DNA of 64,000 bases from Lepiota brunneoincarnata (lineage: Eukaryota; Basidiomycota; Agaricomycetes; Agaricales; Agaricaceae). The notes under the pieces were generated by a model. That model had not been told where the DNA came from, ran no database searches, and worked only from the letters and a program-made list of their open reading frames with translations. Positions 31,433 through 40,878 of the stretch are shown here, piece by piece (positions within the stretch are counted from its first letter, which is position 1; each line of letters opens with the position of its first letter). The stretch is taken from the NCBI GenBank assembly GCA_023014365.1, contig JAEBUN010000013.1:248001-312000 (forward strand), in the 5' to 3' direction. The position numbers and the translations under genes were made by a program.

Positions 31433-33754
31433 CTAAAAACCCGAGTTAGACTGGGCAGGAGCCCGAGTTCTCACCATGGTGGGGATTGTGATAGTTTCTT
31501 GGGTATTAGGATCGAGGAGGGTGATGTGTGAGTCGCCGTTGGAGTAATGATGTGTCCGGGCCTGGGTCAGGGTAAGGAATGGTCGTCCTAGCAGCATTTC
31601 ATAAGGTGCGTTCTCAAAGACCTGGACTTGGATATAAAAGATGCTGCTCCCTATACAAACAGGAAGGTCTCGCAGTAGGCCTAGAGTCAGTTCCTTGGTG
31701 GCGTTAGCAGACTCCATCATGATACTTTGATCCCTAAGGAGAGGCAAGCCTAGTTTCTCCCAAATATCGCGTCGGATTCCAGTAACTTGTGATCCCTCAT
31801 CCAGAATAGCCTCCACCATGACCTTTTCATCAAGTACCAGAGGAATTGTCCAAAGTTCTTCGACCGGATTGGCCACAATGAGGGGATTTGAGGGAGGGGA
31901 GAGATGCTGATGGACAAATGAAGATGGGATTGTTCTGTCATCGTTTCCAGCATTTTCGAGTGAGGAAGTCGTAGCTGAGAGTCCAGTGGGCACCCTGTGA
32001 GTGGTAACTTGGTCTTTGATATGTTTCCTGACCTCTGGAGCGATAGCAAAGAGCTCTCTCTGGGTGAGAGTGACTGGACCATCCAAACTTCGTTGTATGA
32101 CATTTTGGACTGTCTGGGGGTCCTCAATTGGTGCTGCAAATCGATATTGCTGATTTTGCGAATGGGAATCGGGTATGGGAGCATTGGGATGGAAAGGTTT
32201 CAAAGGGGGGTTCGTTTTCGAGGCAGGAGCATGTGGAACGATTGCTGGAGCATTCTGGGAGGCACTGGGCCTGTTAGAGATGGGTTTGGGAATTGTTGGC
32301 GAGTTTTTGGCTCTTCCTACATTCCCTGTGCGCTTTTTGATCTCTTCCTGTCGTTTCATAGTGGCTAATGCGATCACTTCAAGTCTAGCAAGCTCCTCCT
32401 CGTCCTGGGAGGCATGAGAAGTGGAATATGGCATGGTGGATGGTACAGGAGCATTTAACGAGCTGGGGTTGGTAGGTTGTGATGGATAGACTTGCAGGAT
32501 ATTTGCTTGGGCTGTGGCAGTCGATGGTGAGCAGTTTCTATGCCAGTTATCGATCCTTTCCTTCATATTTCGACCAGGAGCGACCTGGGGCGAGGCCTGA
32601 GTGCCATCGAGCATACAAACACGATTAGTGTTGTCCCAAATGCATAATCCACGACGGATGTAGTCATCAAGTCCAGGGCAGTGTCTGAACATATGCTCAG
32701 TGCTGGAACAGAAGCCACATGGCCAGGTCTGTCGGTTCTGCTGGGGATTTTGGTGGAACGAAGGCTGATATGGGGGCTGGGAGGTGTTACGGACAGGGCC
32801 AGCAAGTTTTCCAGCAAGACAGTTTAAAAACGCGTCAGAGGTCAAGATCTGTTCAATCGAGGACATGTCAAAGGTCTGGCGTGGTGACGAAAGTGCAGGA
32901 GCAGCAGGGGGAAGGGAATATGGTGATACTGGTGATAAGGTAAAGGCATTTCCGGTCATCGTTCCTTCAAGCAGAAAGCGTGCTGCTTGCTCAACATCTG
33001 AGACATTCCAGGGCTCATTGATAGGATGCCTGGGGTCTTGGATACGTAGCTGGGTGCGGAGTTGCTGCTGGAATTCGATATGAAAACCCCCAATGAAGAG
33101 CTTGTTGCATTCTCGTCGTGATATGAGGTCACGGTTGAGTAGCCAGGTCAATTTGGTGACAAATTCCCGATAATATTCACCAAATTGAAGACGGTCTCGC
33201 ATAGGCATAGCAGCATGTCGTTCCACAAAGAGTTCGAAGTCTGTAACATTATAACGTGCGTCATCTTCGGCTCCTGGATACATGGACATGATATCTAATT
33301 TGAAACGGACCCAGCTTCCACCCATGGCCGATGGTCGGCTCCTCCAGATGTCATAGTGTTGTCCATCTAGATAGCTGATAGTATGGGTAATCTGCTCCAT
33401 ATCGGTGAGTCCACATTCTCGAGCTAGCATTTCTACTTCCTCAAAGAATCGTCGGAGTGATTGTGGGTGTCCATCAAATTTCGGAGCATTTCGATCATAG
33501 CGAGAGGGCATATGGCGTATTTGGGGAGCATGGATAATGTATGGAGCTGGCTGGGGAAGGGGTGCTGGTGGGTTGGCTGGTGGGTTGGCTGGTGGGTTAG
33601 GGAAGTGAGCTGGACCAAAAGCTGGTGGCGGTACTCCAGGTCCAATATGGAAATGTTGAGGTTGGTATGCGGGGGGGCCATTTGCTGGTTGTTGGGGCAC
33701 CTGAGGAGGATTTCCTGCTGGTGCGTTATCTGCTGGGATTTGTAATTCAGCCAT
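31433..33754 (-). CDS. gag: Gypsy-2 Gag with C-terminal aspartic protease domain
   Basis: The protein has 773 residues from ATG 33754 and no internal stop. It opens with a Pro/Ala/Asn-rich stretch containing NPPANPPA repeats. A capsid-like region follows (RNAPKFDGHPQSLRRFFEEV...), then a CCHC knuckle (CGFCSSTEHMFRHC) near 32700, and a retroviral-type protease region (VEAILDEGSQVTGIRRDIW ... APYEMLLGRPFL). The active-site triad reads D-E-G-S instead of the usual D-T/S/P-G-S, with Asp and Gly kept. Carrying the protease in the gag frame separates this element from Gypsy-1. The gene ends GGT TTT TAG, forming the slip site GGGTTTT. Confidence 0.9.
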   Translation of the reverse strand: MAELQIPADNAPAGNPPQVPQQPANGPPAYQPQHFHIGPGVPPPAFGPAHFPNPPANPPANPPAPLPQPAPYIIHAPQIRHMPSRYDRNAPKFDGHPQSLRRFFEEVEMLARECGLTDMEQITHTISYLDGQHYDIWRSRPSAMGGSWVRFKLDIMSMYPGAEDDARYNVTDFELFVERHAAMPMRDRLQFGEYYREFVTKLTWLLNRDLISRRECNKLFIGGFHIEFQQQLRTQLRIQDPRHPINEPWNVSDVEQAARFLLEGTMTGNAFTLSPVSPYSLPPAAPALSSPRQTFDMSSIEQILTSDAFLNCLAGKLAGPVRNTSQPPYQPSFHQNPQQNRQTWPCGFCSSTEHMFRHCPGLDDYIRRGLCIWDNTNRVCMLDGTQASPQVAPGRNMKERIDNWHRNCSPSTATAQANILQVYPSQPTNPSSLNAPVPSTMPYSTSHASQDEEELARLEVIALATMKRQEEIKKRTGNVGRAKNSPTIPKPISNRPSASQNAPAIVPHAPASKTNPPLKPFHPNAPIPDSHSQNQQYRFAAPIEDPQTVQNVIQRSLDGPVTLTQRELFAIAPEVRKHIKDQVTTHRVPTGLSATTSSLENAGNDDRTIPSSFVHQHLSPPSNPLIVANPVEELWTIPLVLDEKVMVEAILDEGSQVTGIRRDIWEKLGLPLLRDQSIMMESANATKELTLGLLRDLPVCIGSSIFYIQVQVFENAPYEMLLGRPFLTLTQARTHHYSNGDSHITLLDPNTQETITIPTMVRTRAPAQSNSGF
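31436..31442 (-). promoter_or_regulatory. -1 frameshift heptamer G GGT TTT
   Basis: On the - strand the last gag codons are TCG GGT TTT TAG. Slipping back one base gives GGG TTT TTA and enters the pol frame, in which the downstream pol codons (and all eight TGA) lie. GGGUUUU fits the X XXY YYZ rule exactly and sits directly before the gag stop. Confidence 0.75.
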
Positions 33755-33803
33755 GAGCTTATTGAGATATCAAGTAACAATTTTAAATTGAAATGGTTTT
33801 GAA

Positions 33804-33823
33804 GCCCCTCGCGGTGGGCTCCA
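33804..33823 (-). promoter_or_regulatory. Candidate tRNA primer-binding site of Gypsy-2
   Basis: On the - strand, TGGAGCCCACCGCGAGGGGC starts 2 nt after the LTR. The leading TGG pairs with the CCA end of a tRNA. The tRNA species was not identified. This differs from the self-primed Gypsy-1. Confidence 0.6.
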
Positions 33824-33825
33824 GT

Positions 33826-35244
33826 TGAAGAGAACTCAACTCTTCAGCACGTGAAAGGCGCCGAAACGAAACCGAAACACAAATGAAACACGATCGAAAC
33901 AGCGCTAACACGAACAAACAAAGGGGCGAGTGTGGTTGGAAAAACAACCACTGGGCTTCGAAAACCAAGAAAGACAAGTTATATGTGAGAGAGCGAGAGA
34001 GAGAGAGGGAGAATCAGACTGAGAGGGAGTTTTTGGATCCTATATTGACTGCCAAGCTCATAAGTGAGCTCGGAACTTTATATACAAGTAAATTATTGTA
34101 CTAGCTATGTTTTCTGTACCGAAACGGATCGAAAAATCGAGAGATAATTATACTAGAACAAATCTGGAGAATAAGGAACGTGAAACAGGAGAGATCGTGA
34201 AGTTTTCACGACTACATTAACTGTTATGAACAGTCCAGACCGGGAGGAACAAGAATTATTGTTCGACTTTACAAGATGGGTACAGGAGACTACAGACCAA
34301 CTACGGGCACAAGAATACGAAGACGAGGAAGGGGAATATTATACCGCCATGCAGGACCTGGCAAGAGAAGCAGGAATGGAGATAACCTTGGAGGATATAT
34401 TGGAATACCCCGAGGATGAGGAAGATAACCATGGATCAATCGACCCAACCTCCGATACGGATGGAAGCACTGAGAGAATGGAGAACAAGAACGAAGAAGA
34501 CTCCATGGAGATACAATCGGGAGAAGAAGATTATGAGTCAGAGGAAAGCGATGGAACATCGCACAGCAGTAGCGAGAGTACTGACTCATTGTAATATAAA
34601 TAACGCTAGGATGCCATCAGCCAGGATGTGCATCATGGTCAGGACTGCGCACGACCAGTAGAACAGCCAAGTAACCTATAACGAGTATATAGCACCTCAT
34701 AGGTATATAAGGCCTGTACAAGTAGAGATTAAAGCCCTAAGCTTTAATCTTGTTAACAGCGGTCGTTTACCTCTCTGCCTTAACTTGGCGTCTTCCCTCG
34801 TTATCTCATTGAGTGCGATCCACTAAGCTCTATAAGGCCAACCGTCTCGGACACCTTGTAGAGTGATTGAAGGCCGTCTCCAGTTATCCTCGGATACAGA
34901 AGGAGCACGGATCATAACATTAACAGGGAAATGGGAAAACAGAATAGAAAAGATGAAAGGGGTGGTATGCGAGGCTCAGAGGAGTCTATATATGGGGAGA
35001 AAACTTATGCTATGGTTCAAGTTCAGGGAAAGGAATAGAAAAGTAGTGAAAATTTATTTGTTAGGGAATGTAAGAGGTTTCGAGTGAAAGGGATATGTCG
35101 CGAAATGATAACGGCTTTGTTCAGCTGGGCGCTCCGAGTTTCTTGATCCGAGTTTGGATTTCGGGTTCCGAGTTCGGGTTCCAAGTCCTACGAGAGGCGG
35201 CATAGGGCAGCCTTTGCAGGTGTAGCCGCTTGCCCACCTCTACA
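33826..35244 (-). repeat. Gypsy-2 5' LTR, interrupted by a solo LTR
   Basis: The total length is 1419 bp. Removing the 698-bp solo LTR and one 5-bp target copy leaves 716 bp, the same as the other LTR. Ends are TGAAGAG...CTCTACA on the + strand. It is followed by GCAG, the candidate target duplication. Confidence 0.92.
34222..34919 (+). mobile_element. Solo LTR of the Gypsy-1 family
   Basis: This is a full 698-bp LTR (TGTTATG...CATAACA) flanked by TTAAC on both sides (34217-34221 and 34920-34924). There is no internal sequence, so it arose by LTR-LTR recombination. It differs from the Gypsy-1 LTRs at about 17 positions. In the 369-nt ORF all 13 changes are transitions. The empty site is preserved at 19034 in the sister Gypsy-2 LTR. 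Confidence 0.95.
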
Positions 35245-37465
35245 GCAGGGATCAGATAAGTCCTGTAACAAACGGAAAACCCTCAGCGCTGCACCAAGGC
35301 CGGTAGCTCTCGATCTGACGATTTCTCGTGATGCGAGAGATATTGGAATACCATTAAATAGCCTATAGCTCATATACAACCTTTTCAAGTAGTCCCTCGC
35401 GCAGAGAGCATGGGGAGATGCATTTGAATTGTTGTCCCAGATATGCCTCGTTGGGCGCCAATGGATAAACGGGCTCAGAATGGGAAACTCAATTGAGAGC
35501 AGCCACGGCCGTCAGGGCGCCACAGTCCTCCATCTTGGTATCTCTCCCCTCACTCTGGGCATCCAGAGCATACACCCCTGTGTATGTCCATGCCCAGAAA
35601 TCCTCCGTCAAGTGTTCCTCTCGTGCTGGCCAATCACCTCTATATTGTATTGTAGGGATGTTCTCTCAGCTACGTGAGGACATCGCGATCATCTAGAATA
35701 TTTTGGCTCTCCTTTCTCTCGCTCTTTATCTTACACCTTATTATTACTCTCTTACACTCTTTTACACAGAAACTTTAGTTCCGGGGCCCGTAGAGGTTCG
35801 GACACGTACTTAGGGGCATGAAGCGTATGCCACATAGCTAGTGGATACGTGTCTTTACACCCGAACCTTGCTGCAGTCTTACAGTATACCTGGAAACGCG
35901 GTTTCTCCTGGTCATGGGACCTACTTGGCGGTTATATAAATAGAGGCGCGTAAACAAGTCTTGGGCCGAAACCGACTTTCCGTTATCGAAATCTCTCTAG
36001 CAACCTTCGGGATCTCAGTGGAGTGATGCGGCAATGACATCCTTTCGGTACATGTGAGTGGCACCTAACGCCTGCTGATTTGATCAGTGAAAGTGCACAG
36101 ATGGTCGTATATACAACTTGGAGGTAAGGAGAAAGAGAAACCCGCTGGTAAATTATAAAAAGTGGAGAGAGCGTATAGCCACTGTACCCCATCGTTCTCC
36201 ATGCTATCAAGCTTGCTTGCCTTTGCCATCGCAGCTTTGTTTATTGCGGTATGTACATCTTGACGGGGAGTCATCAGTCCCTTTGGCTAATGACCTTGCA
36301 CGCTCCGCCAGTGGTGCTACATACCGTTGTGTAAGAATCGGCTTTCATCAATGAGACAACTACAACAATTATATGGACGTGAGGAAGTGATTGTGCGCCC
36401 CAGCCTTTTACTGGGCACTTAGCTTCAGCCAAAGCCCAAGTATGACTGTAACGCAAGTCCCTCTGCCTTTTCCGAGTACATGATACAACTGTGTTGATAC
36501 GTGTGTTTGTTCGCGCCAGAAGAGGTATTTATGCACCAACCGGAATTGGCTAATAAGTTCGGCGTCACCCTTTAAAGCGTTGAGGATGAGAGAAGGCTAC
36601 GCTTCCGGGCACGTCCAAGGAATAGCCCTTGATCTCGGGCGGACTCCACTGAACGTGGTATTTTTATTACGCCTAGAATGAAGGTCGGCTAGAGAAGTAC
36701 TTACGGCGACTTGCCTCATTGTCCTCGTCATTGGAAGCTGTGTGCTAGTAGAGGAAGGAGTACGAGATGTGTAGCAGAGTGGCGTGGGTACCTTTGGCCT
36801 AGTCGGTCCGATCCTCGAGTACTGCAGTTATAAAAGAATTGTTCACGAGTCGTGTTCCCATGATCAGCTTATAATTGGGTATCTGATCTTTTCTAGACCT
36901 AGCCGAGTAGATAAACGTCGGTATATGGCTTGAACTCCCCTCATACCTGTGAATCATTGTTTGATGTCCGTGTTGTCGGTGAATTAGATTAATGTCCCGA
37001 CCAAAAACAATGGCTCTGCTGCTGTAGTCTGAGTCCTGCTTGCACACACCTTTTGATTATCTTGTTTCTTCAAATTCATTCCCGTCATTTATTTGAATAA
37101 AATTACATGAGTCGCTGCGTCACCTCGTATGAAGATTACGCTTCTCTTTCTTCGGGTTTTTGGGCCAGCGGCAGAACGGTGCTGGGGTTTCATTATACAG
37201 AGGGTACAGAAGTCGGCATCTAGAGAACATACAGCGGGACAATAATGGTGCGATGACTGAATGGACCGCTCGCTAGGCATCACGTATGATGAAGAAAAAG
37301 AATTAGACAACCAAGCATGGAGCGAAGCTCCACACGTACTTGAAGGAGATGTAGAGCATAGTTAGACCAGGTTCCGAGTATGATTGTCCCTGCGGGGCAA
37401 CAACAAATGATATTTGCATCTATTTGGACCGGGGGTAGTCGGAGTTTGAAAGGAGGTGTTTCCAG
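35245..37465. other. Left part of unit B, no confident gene
   Basis: This stretch aligns with 50580-52828. A small signal-peptide-like ORF begins at about 36201 (MLSSLLAFAIAALFIA...) followed by a possible donor GTATGT; in unit C the same ORF is at 51460 (MLSSLLAFTIAILFIAAAVA). It could be the first exon of a small secreted protein, but the downstream exons do not agree between copies. The rest holds only short unsupported ORFs. Confidence 0.4.
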
Positions 37466-39587
37466 AGAGATCGTCGACAACGTTGGCGAGGAGGATGAAT
37501 GTGAGTTGGCTCATCGTCATACACAGCGCACATCCAACCTCTCCGACCACAGAATCTAATCCGCACACTCACAGAGAGCAATGTCAAGCCTCCAACAGAC
37601 CTCCGTCTCCTCCTCACCACCGTCAAGGAAGGCCGGGTGTGTTTCCTACTCCCTTTCACACTACCGATTCATCGCTCATATAGCCAACCCATCCAGAAAC
37701 AGGTCATCGACGCAAAGTTCTCAGACCCCTTCTACGATGCGCTCGAGGGCCTGTTGCTCGATTTGAAGAGTATAACCCTCGTCCGTGACCCTGGCTATTG
37801 TTCCGCGACGCACAGTGTTACTCACGCCATTTGTGTTCATAGGATAACCGCGATGCGGAGGCGTTCCTTAAACCGGTTTCCAAAGCCGAGGTTCCGGATT
37901 ACTATGATGGTATGCAACTGCGTGTGATGGAGAATCAGGTAGCGCTAATGCATCACAACAAGTCATTGCGAACCCGATGGACTTTCAAACGATGTTCAAG
38001 AAGGTCAAACAAAAGCAGCACAAGTCTAAGCGCGAATTCAAGGACGATCTCGAGCTCATTTGGTCCAATTGCTACAATTACAACGCCTCGGAGGTGTGTG
38101 TGTGTGCCCATATCTATATAGGCGTCGCCTACGACTCAACATCCCCTTGTCTTTAGAATCATCCACTAAGGCAATGCGTCAAGCGTCTCAAGGTCAAGGC
38201 CGATCGACTGCTCAAGCACATCACAGACCGTCGTGAACGCACTGACCCCCTCATTCCGTTTGAACTCGGCCCTGGACATACCCCACTTGGCCTTTAGTTC
38301 CGATTTTGCTTTTGGTTTACCATGCCGCCGGGAAGAAGCCTTCTGCTCAGACGAGGGGGGACCGAAGGGTATTGGAGGGACACCGTTGGCAAGAAGGGTA
38401 TCGGATTGGGCTGCTGCCCACCACAATTCTGATATTTCATCCTTGTCGGAGGAGAGTGGAACGGGGTAAGGTGTAAGGAATCGTGTACGTTTTCTCGGCC
38501 GGCCATCATTGGATAATTGCCTGCGGGAAAAAAACCAACGGTCGAGTCACGACACAAGCATTTATATAAAAGAAAAGGTTGACTTACAGCTTCCGTTTAT
38601 CTCCCACCACCCCATCCACCTCCATTGCATCCATCCCCTCCGGTGGCGTCAACATTTCAGCATCCTCCACCTTATCCTCCTCACCATCCATCACCGATCA
38701 CGACGGCGTCAACTCTGCCAACTTTTGCACCAACTGTTGATTTGGCTTTCTCAACGCACCCTTCACCTCCCTATCCAACTCGTAAAACAGTCCCATCCCC
38801 TCCGACGACCGCACTATAGCCGGTGTTTCAGGAAACTGCAGATCCAACCGAGATATCGATCGTGAATATGGCATCAAAGGCTTGACGGCTGATACACCAG
38901 GAGTACCAGCCTTGGTTGAGGAATATGAGGGTGAGCGAGTATGTGCGCGGCTGGCGCCATTAATTTTGGGGTGGATGCCCGAAAAAAAAGAGATACTGGA
39001 AAAGGACCGGACGCCACCGACACATTTGGAGAACCCCAAAGCGCTGTTGAATGTGATGAATACGAATATTAAAACGATGAGGAGAATAAGGCATACACAT
39101 GCCAAGTTTGCGGCGTTGAATGCGACGACGTTGGCGAATGAGGAGACGGAGGAAGGGGCTGCAGGAGCTGCGGCTGCGGGTACAAGTGGTGGGTTCGCCG
39201 CTACTGCTGGGTCGTCGGGCGTGGGAGTGCCGGGTGCGGATGGCGGTGCATTGGGAAACGCGTCAGCGGATGATGAAATTTTGAATGAAAAAGTGGACGA
39301 AAGGCCTTGGACAATGATGGCGCAGGGGAAGGGTAAGGGTAAGGAGACGATAGCGAGAGTAGGGGGCATTGAGGTTGGAGACCAGAATGCGTGGGGGTGT
39401 TTGCAGTGGACAAATCAGAAGATTTGGAACATGTCGGATTTCAAGGTGCGTTTTTCGGCTAACCTTTGTATCCGCGCTGATACGGTTGTAGGGACATCAC
39501 AAATTGCACTGGATGTGCTCGCGGGTGTCATGTCTGAGTATCTTTCGAATGTGGGTCGGACAATTAAATACCTATGTGATATCGGCG
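37466..39587 (+). pseudogene. SPT7-like (SAGA bromodomain subunit) pseudogene, unit B
   Basis: The + strand shows LRLLLTTVKEG, FYDALEGLLLDLKS, a bromodomain spread over several exons ([65 protein letters not shown]) and ERTDPLIP. From about 38970 on it shows NPKALLNVMNTNIKTMRRIR and a histone-fold stretch (TSQIALDVLAGVMSEYL, NVGRTIKYLCD). This is the domain order of fungal SPT7, which scaffolds the SAGA coactivator. The segment between (about 38260-38970) is inverted. A TAG is formed at the first visible splice junction, and the 3' end is cut off by a fragment of another gene at 39588. It cannot make a normal protein. Confidence 0.8.
38260..38970 (-). pseudogene. Inverted internal segment of the SPT7-like pseudogene, unit B
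   Basis: On the - strand this block encodes the part expected between bromodomain and histone fold: KINGASRAHTRSPSYSSTKA, TPAIVRSSEGMGLFYELDRE, an acidic stretch ending VVGDKRKL, an intron (near 38516-38597), then GRPRKRTRFLTPYPVPLSSD, ELWWAAAQSDTLLANGVPPI and a Lys-rich end. Its flanks on the + strand belong to the same gene in the opposite direction. Breakpoints can be placed only to within about 20 bp. The same inversion is in unit C, so it is older than the B/C duplication. Confidence 0.75.
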
Positions 39588-39983
39588 CGCGGCCACAGCA
39601 CGACCTCCCCCAATACTAGCCCCGCACCCTCCGAAACAGCACCAGCTGCGAGCGCTAATGATCCACCAGATACTCGTCAAGCAAACTTGGTGGGGGGCGT
39701 TGCCGTGGGCGCGTCTATTGCGGGATCCATCGTTTTAGCCTTACTGGCCTGGTGGATCAACTCGCGCATAAAAAGGAAGAAACAGGACATAGAACTCGCC
39801 TCCCCCGCAGAAGAAAAGCCTCCACATGATTTGGAGCAAGGGACTGTGACCGTCTCACTGCCCCAAATTCAAATCCAAATGCAGGAGCAAGACGAGGGAA
39901 ATGCAGAGCACATGCACCACTATGTTGCAGCTACCGTCCCCACCTACTCACCCTCGTCGTCTGTAAGTAAAAACGAGAAATAG
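39588..39983 (+). pseudogene. 3' fragment of the single-TM gene joined to SPT7-like copy, unit B
   Basis: From TCGGCGCGCGGCC at 39586 the sequence follows the last exon of the gene at 8433-9753: Ser/Pro stalk, membrane helix (VAVGASIAGSIVLALLAWWI) and acidic tail ending SVSKNEK. The signal peptide and Cys-rich domain are missing. The joined SPT7-like frame enters it out of frame and stops after LCDIGARPQHDLPQY, so no fusion protein is predicted. Sequence downstream (to about 40073) also follows unit A. Confidence 0.85.
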
Positions 39984-40072
39984 TCGCTCGATGTCCCCCT
40001 GACAGTCCCGATAAGAAAACTGGGACTCTTCCCCCCGCGAGTATCCGAACAAGCTCAGTACCGCCCACGGAG

Positions 40073-40878
40073 TGACGCCAACTGCTTCGTCAGCCCAGCT
40101 GGTGTTTGCTTGAAAGAGACGATGTCAGTGCCAACAGGAATGTTGGACATTTGAAAACGACGGTAGGAAAGGAAAAGCTCACGATGCTAGCGCTTCTCAG
40201 CATCGTAGTATCCGTCAATTCGTCAAAAATGTTGAGCCGAAACCGCTCCCCCTACCACAGATTCGTTTTAGACCTACTGGATGCGGCACATCTTTTCCGA
40301 ATATATACCTTCGTCCCCGTTATTACAGGACCAGTCATTGATACACCCCGAATCTGCACCACTTGCCAGAACAGCCGTGAGCGACATCAGCACGAGTTTT
40401 CGCTGACGCCCGCACTACGTACGAGCGATTGAATCCGTCCGGGGCGATTATCCGATTGATGATGCGCAAGTCAGCAACGGGCCCAATACCGGCACTCGCC
40501 ACCGTTGCAAAGGAACACAATCGTGGGATGGTCGGGGCTTTCATGTCTGTGGGGAGTGGATTGGCCGATATCACTGGGGGCTCAGTGGGGATGTTGAGTG
40601 CTGTAGGGGAAGGGAAAGGGGCGGGCAGAGACAGCTGAAGACCCTCAAGCGCTTCCAATTGTCCAATCTGCTCATTGAGTCCTGCCACACCCTTAATCAC
40701 CCTCATGATTGTCTAGAACAGTCATCCACTTTTGGTGGAATGGGCTCCGTACATGTCGCGTCTTTGGCGTCTATATGTCAGCTCAAATATATTCCGGGAA
40801 AACTTCGAGCCACATCAATGACTCGATATCCTTCGAGTTCCAGCATAAGTAGCATCACTTCCTCTCATCGCTCATTAA
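40073..40878. repeat. Module shared with A (11370-11935) plus upstream region of the MFS gene
   Basis: The first 560 bp match unit A. The - strand ORF 40335-40706 (123 codons) is kept in B and C; it is unrecognised. From about 40631 the sequence is absent from A and leads to the MFS start codon. Confidence 0.45.

Larger units (their letters stand above)
19536..31442 (-). pseudogene. pol: Gypsy-2 pol, split by Gypsy-1, eight in-frame TGA
   Basis: The frame begins by -1 shift from gag at 31442 and ends at TAG 19536. Removing Gypsy-1 and one target copy (8247 bp, a multiple of three) leaves 1220 codons in one frame. Domains in order: reverse transcriptase (WFCVLKKDGKSLRLVHDLQPLN, SIPMGYTNS, FIDDV at about 30400), RNase H (ILGVDTSKIAVGYIL, VEVDAKYIKG), integrase with HHCC zinc finger (HDEMGHKG...CHECQ) and catalytic Asp/Asp/Glu (YIDTMF, VTDNGPAF, ANGPVE), and a short C-terminal region (AAFRLVPYHPRD across the Gypsy-1 junction). 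Stops at 28209, 28554, 29529, 29742, 29829, 30039, 30171 and 30315 (low coordinate) are all TGA, all in this frame, and mostly where the family has Arg. No indel was seen. Confidence 0.9.
18643..35244 (-). mobile_element. Gypsy-2: LTR retrotransposon, nested and mutated
   Basis: Read on the - strand: 5' LTR 35244-33826 (interrupted by a solo LTR), a primer-binding-like TGG 2 nt inside, gag 33754-31433, pol 31442-19536, a short purine run and 3' LTR 19358-18643. After subtraction of the solo LTR both LTRs are 716 bp and differ at eight positions. The flanks give a 4-bp duplication GCAG (18639-18642 and 35245-35248); 4 bp rather than 5 is slightly unusual. Gypsy-1 interrupts pol at 19750-27991. 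The gene order, the gag-encoded protease and the FIDD reverse transcriptase motif fit a Ty3/Gypsy group common in Agaricomycetes. Pol is disabled, so this copy cannot move by itself. Confidence 0.93.

Noticed and set aside
38698..39369. 223-codon - strand ORF as a separate gene
   Set aside because: Its C-terminal half is the inverted SPT7-like segment, and its N-terminal half is antisense to the + strand histone-fold region. It is not one protein.
39504..39983. 159-codon ORF as a new membrane protein
   Set aside because: It is the last exon of the gene at 8433 preceded by antiphase SPT7-like sequence; it has no signal peptide of its own.
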